This document shows, piece after piece, positions 53,601-61,432 of a DNA stretch of 64,000 bases. Location of the stretch: assembly GCA_000163695.1 (NCBI GenBank), contig GG774890.1, positions 56,840-120,839 on the forward strand. The letters run 5' to 3'. A program made the position numbers and the translations under genes. Below the pieces are notes generated by a model. The model was not told where the DNA came from. It did not search any database and was given only the letters and a program-made list of their open reading frames with translations. This DNA is from Bacteroidetes oral taxon 274 str. F0058. GTDB lineage: Bacteria; Bacteroidota; Bacteroidia; Bacteroidales; Paludibacteraceae. Positions within the stretch are counted from its first letter, which is position 1. The number at the start of each line of letters is the position of its first letter.

Positions 53601-53882
53601 GCTAAGTTCCTAAAAGACAATGGTATCAGGACGAGGGAGAGGAGAAAAATTTCGGAAGGCTCCGAAGAGATATTCGACTCGCTGCGTCAAGGACACGTCA
53701 GCTATGTGATTAATACTATTGATATTAATAAGAATATGACTACCGAAGACGGCTTCCAGATACGTCGCTGTGCGGTCGAAAACAACGTGGCTATGTTCAC
53801 CTCGTTGGAGACGGTAAAGGTACTTCTCGATGTCCTCGAGGAGATAACTCTCGGTGTCTCTACGATAGATAAGATGGAGTAA
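50685..53882 (+). CDS. carB: Carbamoyl-phosphate synthase large subunit
   Basis: The 1065-residue protein consists of two homologous halves, each with an ATP-grasp domain (starts IGSGPIVIGQAAEFD and LGSGPIRIGQGIEFD), and a C-terminal MGS-like regulatory domain (AKFLKDNGIRT). It combines ammonia, bicarbonate and two ATP into carbamoyl phosphate for arginine and pyrimidine synthesis. carA, the glutaminase subunit that normally precedes it, is absent here; the preceding gene is divergent cdsA. The structured leader suggests end-product control. Confidence 0.97.
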   Translation: MKRTDIKKVMVIGSGPIVIGQAAEFDYAGTQACLALKEEGYEVILANSNPATIMTDTHIADKVYMEPLTLEYVAKIIRFERPDAIVPGLGGQTGLNLAVQLAKKGILEECDVEILGTSFQSIEMAEDRELFKELCKSLGEPVLPSKIANSMEEGLAAAAEIGYPVVLRPAFTLGGTGGGFAEDEAEFCELMRNALALSPVHQVLVEKSIKGFKEIEYEVIRDKNDTAIAICNMENIDPVGVHTGDSMVVCPSQTLTNKEFQLLRDSALKIIRALKIEGGCNVQFALDPLSFNYYLIEVNPRVSRSSALASKASGYPIARVSAKIAVGFTLDEIRLDNTPASFEPALDYIVTKIPRFPFDKFSEASNTLGTQMKATGEVMSIGRTMGESLLKAVRGLETGVCHIWHKKFDDKDNDYLINYIRQATDDRLYAIAQLIRNGVDLGMIYNATKIDMFFLEKIKNIVEFEAVVKANPMDEDTLIQAKEMGFSDKYIAMCWSVGGKSYDEADIFRLRKEKGIMPVYKMIDTCASEFSAYIPYFYSTYEQENESIVSARKKIVVLGSGPIRIGQGIEFDYSTVHAIWTIQQAGYEAIVINNNPETVSTDYATSDKLYFEPLTVEDVMNIIDLEKPDGVIVTLGGQTAINLAEPLHKLGVKIIGTDVEAIDRAENRDSFEKVMNTLGIPQPKGLAVTNIPDGCRVAQDIGYPVLVRPSFVLGGRAMKIVNNEESLKKYLQTAVEINVNQPVLVDKYISGKELEVDAICDGRDVFIPGIMEHVERTGIHSGDSISVYPTFSVSQKVKDKIIDYSVRLGLEIGIIGLFNIQFIADTNDDVFVIEVNPRSSRTVPFLSKATGVDMADIATRVQLGHSLAEQGIDRVYHEEKKSWFVKAPAFSFSKIRGMDAYLSPEMKSTGEAIGYDKSLTRALYKALRSSGMNVANYGTILVTIADCDKQRALPLVKRFYDMGFNIEATKGTAKFLKDNGIRTRERRKISEGSEEIFDSLRQGHVSYVINTIDINKNMTTEDGFQIRRCAVENNVAMFTSLETVKVLLDVLEEITLGVSTIDKME

Positions 53883-53941
53883 TTTTTATTCGCAGACAAG
53901 CTGTATATTTGATAGTCTTGTACTTGAAGAGGAGAGGATTT

Positions 53942-54889
53942 ATGAGTAAAGTATTGGTGGTATATTATTCACAGTCGGGGCAGGCAAGGAGTATTGCCGA
54001 CAGCATAGTAAGCCCTATGATAGAGCAAGGCGTATCGGTCGATTTTTGCCGTGTAGAGATGGCTCGGGAGTATCCCTTTCCTTGGAATAGGAAGGCTTTC
54101 TTCGATGTATTCCCTGAGACGTTTTTGCAGATTCCGCAGGCAGTCAGACCCATAGATGCCGATATTTTAAACAACGAATATGATTTGATAATATTGGCTT
54201 ATCAGGCTTGGTATTTGTCGCCGTCGCTGCCGATGACGTCGTTTTTGCAGAGCGATGAGGGGCGGCGTATTGTCGAAGGCAGACCTGTGGTAACCGTCTC
54301 GGGCAACCGTAATATGTGGGCAATGGCTCAGAAAAAAATAGATACGTTGCTCATAGAGCTCGGTGCAGTGCCTGTCGGTAATATTGCTCTGTCGGACAGA
54401 CACTGCAATCATATCAGCGTGCTTACTATTATGGACTGGATGATGTCGGGAGTCAGACGCCACAAATGGGGTATACTGCCGCTGCCGGGTGTAGCACGTA
54501 GCGAGATAGAGCAGGCTACCGTATTTGGAAATATCGTTGCCGAGTATTTGGCTTGCGGCAGTTACGATGGTATGCAGGCTCGTATCGTTGCACAGCACGG
54601 AGCCGAGATAAGTGCATTACTCGTTTCGACCGACCGTAAAGCCAACCGTATATTTCGCCTTTGGGCGAATTTATGCGTAGCTTCGCCTCGCCGAGGCTTT
54701 TGGATAAAAGCGTTCGAGGTATATCTGTACGTAGCTATCTGGCTTATGTTACCGATAGTATCTGTTTTGTACGCTGTTACCTATCCTTTACTTTGGTGTA
54801 GACGAAAGAAATACAAGACGGAGGTACAGATGAATTATCCGTCGTATAGGCAACAATATAAAAAAACGCTTAATGCAGAGAGTAAATAG
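53942..54889 (+). CDS. DarA-like (dialkylresorcinol condensing enzyme type) flavodoxin-fold protein
   Basis: Start at the ATG at 53942 (MSKVLVVYYSQSGQARS), 315 residues, with a rare AGGAGAGG sequence just upstream; the longer frame starts at TTG. The first 180 residues are a flavodoxin fold (FMN loop YYSQSGQ, LAYQAWYLSPSLP, VSGNRNMW). A C-terminal hydrophobic helix (YLYVAIWLMLPIVSVLYAV) ends in basic residues. It directly abuts a KAS III gene. The pair resembles DarA/DarB, which together make dialkylresorcinols: DarB condenses, DarA aromatises. The family name is from memory and not verified by search. Confidence 0.6.
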   Translation: MSKVLVVYYSQSGQARSIADSIVSPMIEQGVSVDFCRVEMAREYPFPWNRKAFFDVFPETFLQIPQAVRPIDADILNNEYDLIILAYQAWYLSPSLPMTSFLQSDEGRRIVEGRPVVTVSGNRNMWAMAQKKIDTLLIELGAVPVGNIALSDRHCNHISVLTIMDWMMSGVRRHKWGILPLPGVARSEIEQATVFGNIVAEYLACGSYDGMQARIVAQHGAEISALLVSTDRKANRIFRLWANLCVASPRRGFWIKAFEVYLYVAIWLMLPIVSVLYAVTYPLLWCRRKKYKTEVQMNYPSYRQQYKKTLNAESK

Positions 54890-56023
54890 ATGAATAAGGT
54901 TTATATAACGAAGACAGGCAGTTATCTGCCAAACAACCCTATCGGAAACGAACAGATGGAATCTTTTCTCGGCTTAGTCGGAGGGAACGCCTCGCGTGCA
55001 CGTAGGATAGTGTTGATGAACAACGGAATAAAGACACGCTACTATGCTATCGACAGTAGCGGTAAGCCGTCGCACTCCAACGCCGAACTGACAGCAGAGG
55101 CTGTACGTACTGTATTTACCGACCATTTCTCGATGGACGATGTCGAAGTATTGTCGTGCGGTACTACTACGCCCGATTGTCTTGTGCCGTCGCATACCTC
55201 TATGGTACACGGGTGTTTAGGGGGGCATCCGATAGAGATAAACTCGTCGTCGGGCGTATGCAACTCCGGAATGAACGCACTTAAATACGGTTATCTGTCT
55301 GTGAAGTCGGGCAATAGCAGTAATGCTGTTTGTACGGGGTCAGAGCGTACCTCGGCTTGGCTCAGAGCCGATAAGTTCGATGCAGAGATAGCATCGCTCA
55401 AAGAGCTGGAAGCGAACCCTATACTTGCTTTCGAGAAAGATTTCCTCCGTTTTATGCTCTCAGATGGAGCGGGAGCAGTGGTGTTGCAAGACAAACCGAC
55501 AGGCGACACCAATCTGGAGATACTATTCATAGATGTATATTCGTATGCCAACGAGTTGGAGACCTGTATGTATGTTGGTGGCGAGAAACAGCCCGACGGC
55601 TCCGTGCGGTCGTGGTCCGACTATTCGTCTGACGAATGGGCAAAGATGTCGATATTTTCATTCAAGCAAGACGTTAAGCTTCTGAATAATAGTATATTAG
55701 TCAAGGGAGCGGATTCTTTTGCCTGTACACTGAAAAAACACGGTATCACAACAGCCGATATCGATTGGTTTCTACCTCACCTGTCGTCGTGCTATTTCGA
55801 AGAACGCCTGTATGACGTGATGAAGCGAGGTGGTATGGAAGTGCCTCGAGACAAATGGTTTATAAACCTCCCCCGTGTGGGTAATGTAGGAGCTGCGTCG
55901 GCTTATCTTATGCTCGACGAGTTGGTACGTAGCGGTCTTCTTCGCCGGGGCGACAACATAATGCTGTCTGTGCCCGAGAGCGGACGTTTCGCATACTCTT
56001 ATGTCTACCTGAGAATAGTCTGA
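54890..56023 (+). CDS. KAS III-type ketosynthase, DarB-like
   Basis: The 377-residue thiolase-fold enzyme has a full FabH triad: Cys124 (SSGVCNSG), His297 (FLPHLSS) and Asn332 (RVGNVGAAS). It condenses an acyl thioester with a beta-keto or malonyl unit. In FabH, chain initiation is the role; here the gene starts at the base after the flavodoxin-fold gene stop, supporting a dedicated two-gene pathway as in DarA/DarB clusters. It is longer than a typical FabH (about 320). No ACP, dehydratase or ketoreductase gene is nearby, so acyl substrates must come from fatty acid synthesis. Confidence 0.75.
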   Translation: MNKVYITKTGSYLPNNPIGNEQMESFLGLVGGNASRARRIVLMNNGIKTRYYAIDSSGKPSHSNAELTAEAVRTVFTDHFSMDDVEVLSCGTTTPDCLVPSHTSMVHGCLGGHPIEINSSSGVCNSGMNALKYGYLSVKSGNSSNAVCTGSERTSAWLRADKFDAEIASLKELEANPILAFEKDFLRFMLSDGAGAVVLQDKPTGDTNLEILFIDVYSYANELETCMYVGGEKQPDGSVRSWSDYSSDEWAKMSIFSFKQDVKLLNNSILVKGADSFACTLKKHGITTADIDWFLPHLSSCYFEERLYDVMKRGGMEVPRDKWFINLPRVGNVGAASAYLMLDELVRSGLLRRGDNIMLSVPESGRFAYSYVYLRIV

Positions 56024-56141
56024 GAGCGTATGTAGAAGAGGTTTTATTAACGAAAATAGAGTCTTTTTCGTTTGAAATTAACGTTGAGTTTACCGTCAGA
56101 AAAATTATACTATTTTGTTTGTTTAATTAAATACAAATAAG

Positions 56142-56149
56142 TACCTTTG
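56142..56149 (+). promoter_or_regulatory. Promoter of gdhA
   Basis: TACCTTTG on the + strand, with TTTG at 56118-56121 (20-bp spacing). This is a full match to the two-part Bacteroidetes consensus. Leader about 75 nt. Confidence 0.75.
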
Positions 56150-56232
56150 TAAATTATTCGGAAACGTGATATAATCATAGTATAAAATGCAGATAATCAT
56201 ATAATTAATATATTAAAAATTTTATTGTTATT

Positions 56233-57573
56233 ATGGACGTAAAAAAGATTATGGCCTCATTGGAGGCAAAACATCCCGGTGAAAAAGAGTACTTACAAGC
56301 AGTACACGAAGTGTTGGAATCTGTTGAACCGGTTTACAACAAACACCCTGAATTTGCAAAGGCAAAAATCATCGAACGTATGGTGGAACCCGACAGAATC
56401 TTCACTTTCCGTGTAGACTGGGTCGACGACAAAGGCGAAGTTCAGTCGAACATCGGTTATCGTGTACAGTTCAATGCAGCTATCGGACCTTACAAAGGCG
56501 GTATCCGTTTCCACAAAGCTGTTAACTTGTCGATGTTGAAGTTCTTGGGCTTCGAACAGACTTTCAAAAACGCTCTTACTACACTGCCTATGGGCGGCGG
56601 CAAGGGTGGCTCTGACTTCGATCCGGTTGGCAAATCCAATGCCGAAATAATGCGTTTCTGCCAAGCATTCATCCTCGAATTGTGGCATCATATCGGTCCC
56701 GATACGGACGTTCCTGCCGGCGACGTTGGCGTAGGTGGTCGTGAAATCGGTTATATGTACGGTATGTACAAAAAACTTGCTCGCGAATACAACACAGGCG
56801 TACTCACAGGTAAGGGTATCAACTGGGGTGGATCGCTTATTCGTCCCGAAGCAACAGGTTACGGTGCACTCTACTTTGTAGACCACATGCTGAAAAAACT
56901 CAAAAAATCCATCAAAGGACAGCGCGTAATAGTTTCCGGTTTCGGTAACGTTGCTTGGGGTGCTTCTCAGAAAGCTACTCAACTCGGAGCTAAAGTTATC
57001 GGTCTGTCGGGTCCCGACGGTTGCGTAGAAGTACCTAACGGTATGACCAACGAAATGATAGACTATATGCTCGAACTCCGTGCTTCGAACCAAAACATAG
57101 TAGAACCGTTTGCCAAGAAGTTTGCCAAAGAAAGCAAATTCATAAAAGGCAAAAAAGTATGGATTATCCCTTGCGACATAGCTCTGCCTTGTGCTTTCCA
57201 GAACGAACTCAACGAAGAAGACGCTAAGACTTTGATTGCAAACAAAGTACAGTTGGTTGCCGAAGTTTCTAATATGGGTTGTACTCCTGAAGCTATCAAG
57301 ACTTTCCAAGACCACAAACTGCCGTTTGCTCCCGGTAAAGCAGTGAACGCAGGTGGTGTAGCTACTTCGGGTCTCGAAATGACTCAGAACGCAGCACACC
57401 TCTCTTGGACAAGCGAAGAGGTAGATGCCAAACTGCATCAGATTATGGAGTCTATCCACAATGCTTGCCTCAAATATGGCGAAGAAAAAGGCTATATCAA
57501 CTACGTAAAGGGTGCAAACATAGCAGGCTTTATGAAAGTTGCTACTGCAATGCTCGAACAAGGTGTTATCTAA
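56233..57573 (+). CDS. gdhA: NADP-dependent glutamate dehydrogenase
   Basis: The 446-residue hexameric enzyme has the catalytic Lys124 in LPMGGGKGGSDFDP and the NADP-binding FGNVAWGA. It makes glutamate from 2-oxoglutarate and ammonia, the main ammonia entry in anaerobic Bacteroidetes. Single gene between its own promoter and terminator. Confidence 0.97.
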   Translation: MDVKKIMASLEAKHPGEKEYLQAVHEVLESVEPVYNKHPEFAKAKIIERMVEPDRIFTFRVDWVDDKGEVQSNIGYRVQFNAAIGPYKGGIRFHKAVNLSMLKFLGFEQTFKNALTTLPMGGGKGGSDFDPVGKSNAEIMRFCQAFILELWHHIGPDTDVPAGDVGVGGREIGYMYGMYKKLAREYNTGVLTGKGINWGGSLIRPEATGYGALYFVDHMLKKLKKSIKGQRVIVSGFGNVAWGASQKATQLGAKVIGLSGPDGCVEVPNGMTNEMIDYMLELRASNQNIVEPFAKKFAKESKFIKGKKVWIIPCDIALPCAFQNELNEEDAKTLIANKVQLVAEVSNMGCTPEAIKTFQDHKLPFAPGKAVNAGGVATSGLEMTQNAAHLSWTSEEVDAKLHQIMESIHNACLKYGEEKGYINYVKGANIAGFMKVATAMLEQGVI

Positions 57574-57600
57574 GCAATTGAGAATAACGTTATAACTGAA

Positions 57601-57631
57601 AGAGGCTGTACCGATAAAAAGTACAACCTCT
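57601..57631 (+). terminator. Intrinsic terminator of gdhA
   Basis: AGAGGCTGTAC pairs with GTACAACCTCT (one mismatch) around a 9-nt loop, then a T-run. It lies 27 bp after the stop codon. Confidence 0.88.
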
Positions 57632-57674
57632 TTTTTGTGTTTGTCAGATTCGGAATATATAATACCCCGATATT

Positions 57675-58715
57675 TTACAGATTATTTTTTGCCTTCCACG
57701 CTTTGAGTGCTTTGTAGTATGCGGCGGCATATCGTTGGTGTTCTTCGTAATTTTCCGAGAAGTTATGCTCTCCGTTCAGTTCGGGTTTGGCACACATATA
57801 CAAGTAGTTGCTCGGTTTGTAGTTAAGGACGGCATCTATCCCTTCTATCGAGGATATGCGTATTGGTCCTGGAGGTAACCCCGGGTACATATATGTGTTA
57901 TAAGGAGAGTCTATACGTGTGTATGTGTGATATACTTGATTTATAGTGAAATCGTTAAGAGCATAACGGGCTGTGGGGTCGGCTTGCAGCTTCATACCTA
58001 TTTTCAGTCGGTTGATATATAAGCCTGCTATAATAGGTTTCTCGTGTGTTTTGTTTGTCTCCTCGTCTACGATAGAGGCAAGTATGGATACCTCTGTCGG
58101 CGATAGAGGTATAGCTGCCGCCTTGTCTCGTCTGTCTGCCGTCCAAAATTTGTCGTATTCGCCCTTCATCTTGTCGAATAGCTTTTCGGGCGATATGCTC
58201 CAATATATCTCGTACGTATTGGGTATGAACAGGGTAAGGCAATTGTCTACGGTTAAGTTGTATTTCCTAAGGAATATGCTGTCATTGAGTAGATTGTAGA
58301 GACGCAACGAATCTATACAGGTTTGCTTGCAAATCTTGACAACCAACTGTTTTTTTAGACGTACATTGTTGATTTTCAGCTTTACGGGACTTTGGTAGCC
58401 TTTATATATATTATTCAAGAAGCGAATGTTCGACATATCCGACTGTACCAGATATGCTCCCGAAACTATTTTATTCGTAGGTTTGTATATTTTTGCCATT
58501 AAAGCAAAAGTCGTTCTGTTTTTCAGAAAACCTCCCTTCTCGATAACCTCCATTACGCTATCAATAGTCGTATTCGGGCGTATATAGACGTATTGTTCTT
58601 CTTTGTTGTTTGTTACGAAATTTGGTAATAAAGCAACATAATACAATAGACCTACAAATAATATTATAGCGAGTATAAGTAAAATTTTCGACTTCTTTTT
58701 CGTCTTTTTTTTCAT
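57675..58715 (-). CDS. mltG: Endolytic murein transglycosylase
   Basis: The 346-residue protein has an N-terminal membrane helix (ILLILAIILFVGLLYYVALL), a LysM-like region and the YceG domain with ASIVDEET (catalytic Glu219), AGLYINRLKIGMKLQADPTARYAL and a C-terminal PGLPPGPI. It cuts nascent glycan strands in the periplasm and sets their length. The residue at the usual first Glu of the motif is Asp here, but the catalytic second Glu is kept. It is 21 bp after lspA. Confidence 0.92.
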   Translation of the reverse strand: MKKKTKKKSKILLILAIILFVGLLYYVALLPNFVTNNKEEQYVYIRPNTTIDSVMEVIEKGGFLKNRTTFALMAKIYKPTNKIVSGAYLVQSDMSNIRFLNNIYKGYQSPVKLKINNVRLKKQLVVKICKQTCIDSLRLYNLLNDSIFLRKYNLTVDNCLTLFIPNTYEIYWSISPEKLFDKMKGEYDKFWTADRRDKAAAIPLSPTEVSILASIVDEETNKTHEKPIIAGLYINRLKIGMKLQADPTARYALNDFTINQVYHTYTRIDSPYNTYMYPGLPPGPIRISSIEGIDAVLNYKPSNYLYMCAKPELNGEHNFSENYEEHQRYAAAYYKALKAWKAKNNL

Positions 58716-58736
58716 AACCTATGTTTTTTGAGAATA

Positions 58737-59360
58737 TCATTTTTTTGCGGTCTTATCCTTAGAGAATAGCTGTTCAAAGCTATGGTTGAAATCTTTGCGA
58801 AAAAATATTATCATAATAAATAAGCCCACCGTAATGCAGGCATCTGCAAAGTTGAATATGGGACTGAAAAATACCTCTCCGCCCAGAAAAGGCACCCACG
58901 CAGGGAATGTGAATATCGGGCAGTATACCATATCTACTACCTTGCCCAACAGGAACGAAGCGTAGCCCCCACCCGAGGGCATCAACGTAGCCGCTGCCCA
59001 AGGAGTACTTTCGGAGAATATCAGCCCGTAAAACATACAGTCTATAATATTGCCTATGGCTCCTGCAAAGATGAGGCATACACAGAAGATATACCCCGTA
59101 CGCCATTCGTTTTGTACGAGTTTGATAATATAATAAAGTACAAATCCGCTGACTACCAGTCTGAATAATGTTAGAATGGTCTTGCTGCCCAGCGTTATAC
59201 CGAAAGCCATTCCCGGATTTTCGATGAAATGTATGTGAAACCACTTGAATATCTGTATATCTTCGTACAGATTCATATTGGTTTTTACCAATATTTTGGT
59301 AATCTGGTCTATGGTCAGTAGAAGTATTATGAAAAGGGTAACCTTGACAGACTTGCTCAT
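58737..59360 (-). CDS. lspA: Lipoprotein signal peptidase (signal peptidase II)
   Basis: The 207-residue membrane protein has four helices and the aspartate dyad Asp107 (GNIIDCMFYG) and Asp173 (FNFADACITVG). It removes lipoprotein signal peptides, which are numerous in this genome (several in this window). It lies between dksA-like and mltG. ileS, its frequent partner in Bacteroidetes, is not present. Confidence 0.94.
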   Translation of the reverse strand: MSKSVKVTLFIILLLTIDQITKILVKTNMNLYEDIQIFKWFHIHFIENPGMAFGITLGSKTILTLFRLVVSGFVLYYIIKLVQNEWRTGYIFCVCLIFAGAIGNIIDCMFYGLIFSESTPWAAATLMPSGGGYASFLLGKVVDMVYCPIFTFPAWVPFLGGEVFFSPIFNFADACITVGLFIMIIFFRKDFNHSFEQLFSKDKTAKK

Positions 59361-59449
59361 TTTAAAATGAAATGTTTTTGTTAATTAGTCATAATCTATT
59401 CTCGTACTATACTGTAATTGGTATAGTATCAGGGTTTTGTGGGGAGAGG

Positions 59450-59842
59450 TTATCGTCTTGCTTCTTTTGCTTCTACGGTCAGAGTAGCGTGTGGTACGGC
59501 ACGGAGACGCTCTTTGGGTATCAACTTACCTGTCTGGCGACAAATGCCGTATGTCTTATTTTCTATGCGTACCAAAGCGGCTTCGAGATGTTGGATAAAC
59601 TTCATCTGCCTCTGTGCCAACTGTCCGGAAGCCTCTTTTAGGTGTGTCGCCGCACCCTCCTCTAGATTTTTGTATGTCGGCGAAGTATCTGTAACGTCAT
59701 TGCCCGAAGTATTGCTTATATACGAACGCAGCTCGTTGTATTCGCGTCTGGCTGCTTCGAGTTTTTCTTCTATAATCTGGCGAAACTCTTCGAGTTCGGC
59801 ATCAGAATATCTTGTCTTTTCGACATTTTCTTGTTTCTTCAT
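59450..59842 (-). CDS. DksA/TraR-family transcription regulator, cysteine-poor
   Basis: The 130-residue protein has a coiled coil (about 13-90) and a C-terminal DksA segment YGICRQTGKLIPKERLRAVPHA. It has one cysteine instead of the four of a zinc finger, as usual for the Bacteroidetes version. It likely binds the polymerase secondary channel. First gene of dksA-lspA-mltG, with a promoter at 59910-59917. Confidence 0.9.
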   Translation of the reverse strand: MKKQENVEKTRYSDAELEEFRQIIEEKLEAARREYNELRSYISNTSGNDVTDTSPTYKNLEEGAATHLKEASGQLAQRQMKFIQHLEAALVRIENKTYGICRQTGKLIPKERLRAVPHATLTVEAKEARR

Positions 59843-59909
59843 AAAAAACTAATTAACAATGTTTTATTATTAAGATGTATGGAATGTACATATCCAAAAA
59901 ATTAATTTG

Positions 59910-59917
59910 CAAAGATA
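59910..59917 (-). promoter_or_regulatory. Promoter -7 element of the dksA-lspA-mltG operon
   Basis: TATCTTTG on the leftward strand, about 70 bp before the ATG. I see nothing else in 59918-60170. Confidence 0.6.
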
Positions 59918-60171
59918 CAAAAAAAAGGAGACTTGTCGATACAAAAGTTTGTGGAAGATTGGTCTGCTATAAATTGCTCACATAACATATTGTCGATAAG
60001 TTAAGTATGGAGATTTCTTTTTCAGATTAGTTGGGGAACTGTCGTTAATCATAAAATCAAATCTTGTAGTTATGTTTGTTAAACTAATTGATATGTAGTG
60101 TATTGTATTTGAATTTGCTTCGGTTTCTATAAAATATCGATGTGAAATTTTTTTTATATATGATTTTTTTG

Positions 60172-60179
60172 TACCTTTG
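60172..60179 (+). promoter_or_regulatory. Promoter -7 element of greA
   Basis: TACCTTTG on the + strand, 105 bp before the ATG. Confidence 0.65.
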
Positions 60180-60284
60180 CACCTTAGATGAAGTTATTAA
60201 AATGCAGCGGGAGTTTCGGCTGAGGTCGGAATTCTCTTTGTTTTGCTTTTTTATTGAATCGAATAACATTAAAATTATTAAAAT

Positions 60285-60755
60285 ATGGCAGTTGTTTATA
60301 TGACAGAAGACGGCTACAAAAAATTAGCCGATGAGATTGCTCAGATGGAAGCGGTAGACCGTAAAGCTATTTCTGCACAGATAGCAGAAGCCAGAGACAA
60401 AGGCGATTTGTCTGAGAATGCCGAATACGATGCAGCTAAGGAAGCTCAGGGTATGCTCGAAATGAAAATTGCCCAGATGAAGGAGACCCTGGCAAATGCC
60501 CGTATCATAGATGAGAGCAAACTCAAAACAGATAGCGTGCAGATACTCAATACTGTACGTGTGAAAAATCTTGCCAATAAACAAGAGATGACCTATACAC
60601 TCGTGTCAGAAAACGAAGCCAATATCCGTGAAGGTAAGTTGGCTATAAATACGCCGATAGGTAAGGGTCTGTTAGGCAAGAAGATAGGTGAGGTGGCAGA
60701 GATAAATGTACCTGCCGGCTTGATGAGATTCGAAGTTGTAAGTATTTCATTATAA
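60285..60755 (+). CDS. greA: Transcription elongation factor GreA
   Basis: The 156-residue protein has an N-terminal coiled coil with the acidic tip GDLSENAEYDAAKEAQ and a C-terminal FKBP-like domain (TPIGKGLLGKKIGEVAEI). It rescues backtracked RNA polymerase by promoting transcript cleavage. 15 bp precede the HIT gene; co-transcribed. Confidence 0.97.
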   Translation: MAVVYMTEDGYKKLADEIAQMEAVDRKAISAQIAEARDKGDLSENAEYDAAKEAQGMLEMKIAQMKETLANARIIDESKLKTDSVQILNTVRVKNLANKQEMTYTLVSENEANIREGKLAINTPIGKGLLGKKIGEVAEINVPAGLMRFEVVSISL

Positions 60756-60770
60756 TAATATAAAGGCGAG

Positions 60771-61166
60771 ATGACAGTTTTTTCTAAGATAGTGGCAGGT
60801 GAAATCCCTTGTTACAAAGTAGCCGAAGACAAAGATTTTTTGGCGTTTCTCGATATAAATCCGCTTGCCAAAGGACATACTTTGGTTATCCCCAAGAAGG
60901 AAGTAGATTATATCTTCGACTTGGATACCGAAACGTATACAGGGCTTATGGCTTTTGCCCGCAGGGTAGCTAAAGCACTCAAGAGGGCAATAGACTGCCA
61001 ACGGGTCGGGGTCGCCGTATTGGGTATGGAGGTGCCGCATACTCACGTGCACCTTATTCCTCTGCAAAAAGAGTCGGATATGAATTTTTCGAACCCCAAA
61101 AAGGAGTTTTCGTCAGATGAGATGTTGGCTATCGCAGACCAAATATCATCGCAAGTGTCTGATTGA
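60771..61166 (+). CDS. HIT-family (histidine triad) nucleotide hydrolase
   Basis: The 131-residue protein has the start FSKIVAGEIPCYKVAED and the triad PHTHVHLIPL with His90, His92 and His94. Members hydrolyse AMP-linked phosphoramidates and related nucleotides. Pairing with greA is frequent in Bacteroidetes. Confidence 0.95.
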   Translation: MTVFSKIVAGEIPCYKVAEDKDFLAFLDINPLAKGHTLVIPKKEVDYIFDLDTETYTGLMAFARRVAKALKRAIDCQRVGVAVLGMEVPHTHVHLIPLQKESDMNFSNPKKEFSSDEMLAIADQISSQVSD

Positions 61167-61217
61167 TAGGGATAAAAAATATTTTAAAAAAGTATTGCAC
61201 AGATAAAAAAAAAGTTA

Positions 61218-61225
61218 TACCTTTG
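61218..61225 (+). promoter_or_regulatory. Promoter -7 element of tRNA-Asn
   Basis: TACCTTTG on the + strand, about 67 bp before the tRNA. Confidence 0.6.
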
Positions 61226-61292
61226 CACCGCAAAAATGAGAAGTTTTTTGTTTCATAATCAAAAAGGTTTTTAAAGGTTAATAATTAATTGA

Positions 61293-61367
61293 TTCTTCCT
61301 TAGCTCAGTTGGTTAGAGCATCTGACTGTTAATCAGAGGGTCCTTGGTTCAAGTCCAAGAGGGAGAG
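61293..61367 (+). tRNA. tRNA-Asn (GTT)
   Basis: A cloverleaf folds: acceptor TCTTCCT/AGGGAGA (one T-G pair), D arm GCTCAGTTGGTTAGAGC, anticodon stem TCTGA/TCAGA with loop CTGTTAA (GTT), and T arm CTTGGTTCAAGTCCAAG. G61367 is the discriminator; CCA is not encoded. Confidence 0.97.
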
Positions 61368-61403
61368 CAGAAAGAGCAACTTGTGATAAGTTGCTCTTTC
61401 TGC
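61367..61403. terminator. Strong hairpin between tRNA-Asn and metK (convergent)
   Basis: A perfect 16-bp stem (61367-61382 with 61388-61403) with a 5-nt loop overlaps the last base of the tRNA. There is no U-run on the + side. It is the terminator or processing signal for the tRNA and sits between convergent tRNA-Asn and metK. Confidence 0.75.
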
Positions 61404-61432
61404 CGTATATACGGTCGTTCGATTTGTCAGTA

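Noticed and set aside
56293..57561. Long open frame antisense to gdhA (422 codons)
   Set aside because: It lies fully opposite a certain gene; the protein is Cys/Phe/His-rich with no domain, typical of shadow frames opposite biased codons.
57675..58715. Loss of a catalytic glutamate in MltG (ASIVDEET)
   Set aside because: Aligned with the Escherichia coli motif ASIIEKET, the catalytic Glu218 corresponds to the second Glu, which is kept (Glu219); only the first is Asp.
61367..61403. Possible attachment site at the 3' end of tRNA-Asn
   Set aside because: Only a hairpin overlaps the tRNA end; no second copy of the tRNA end and no integrase are in the window.
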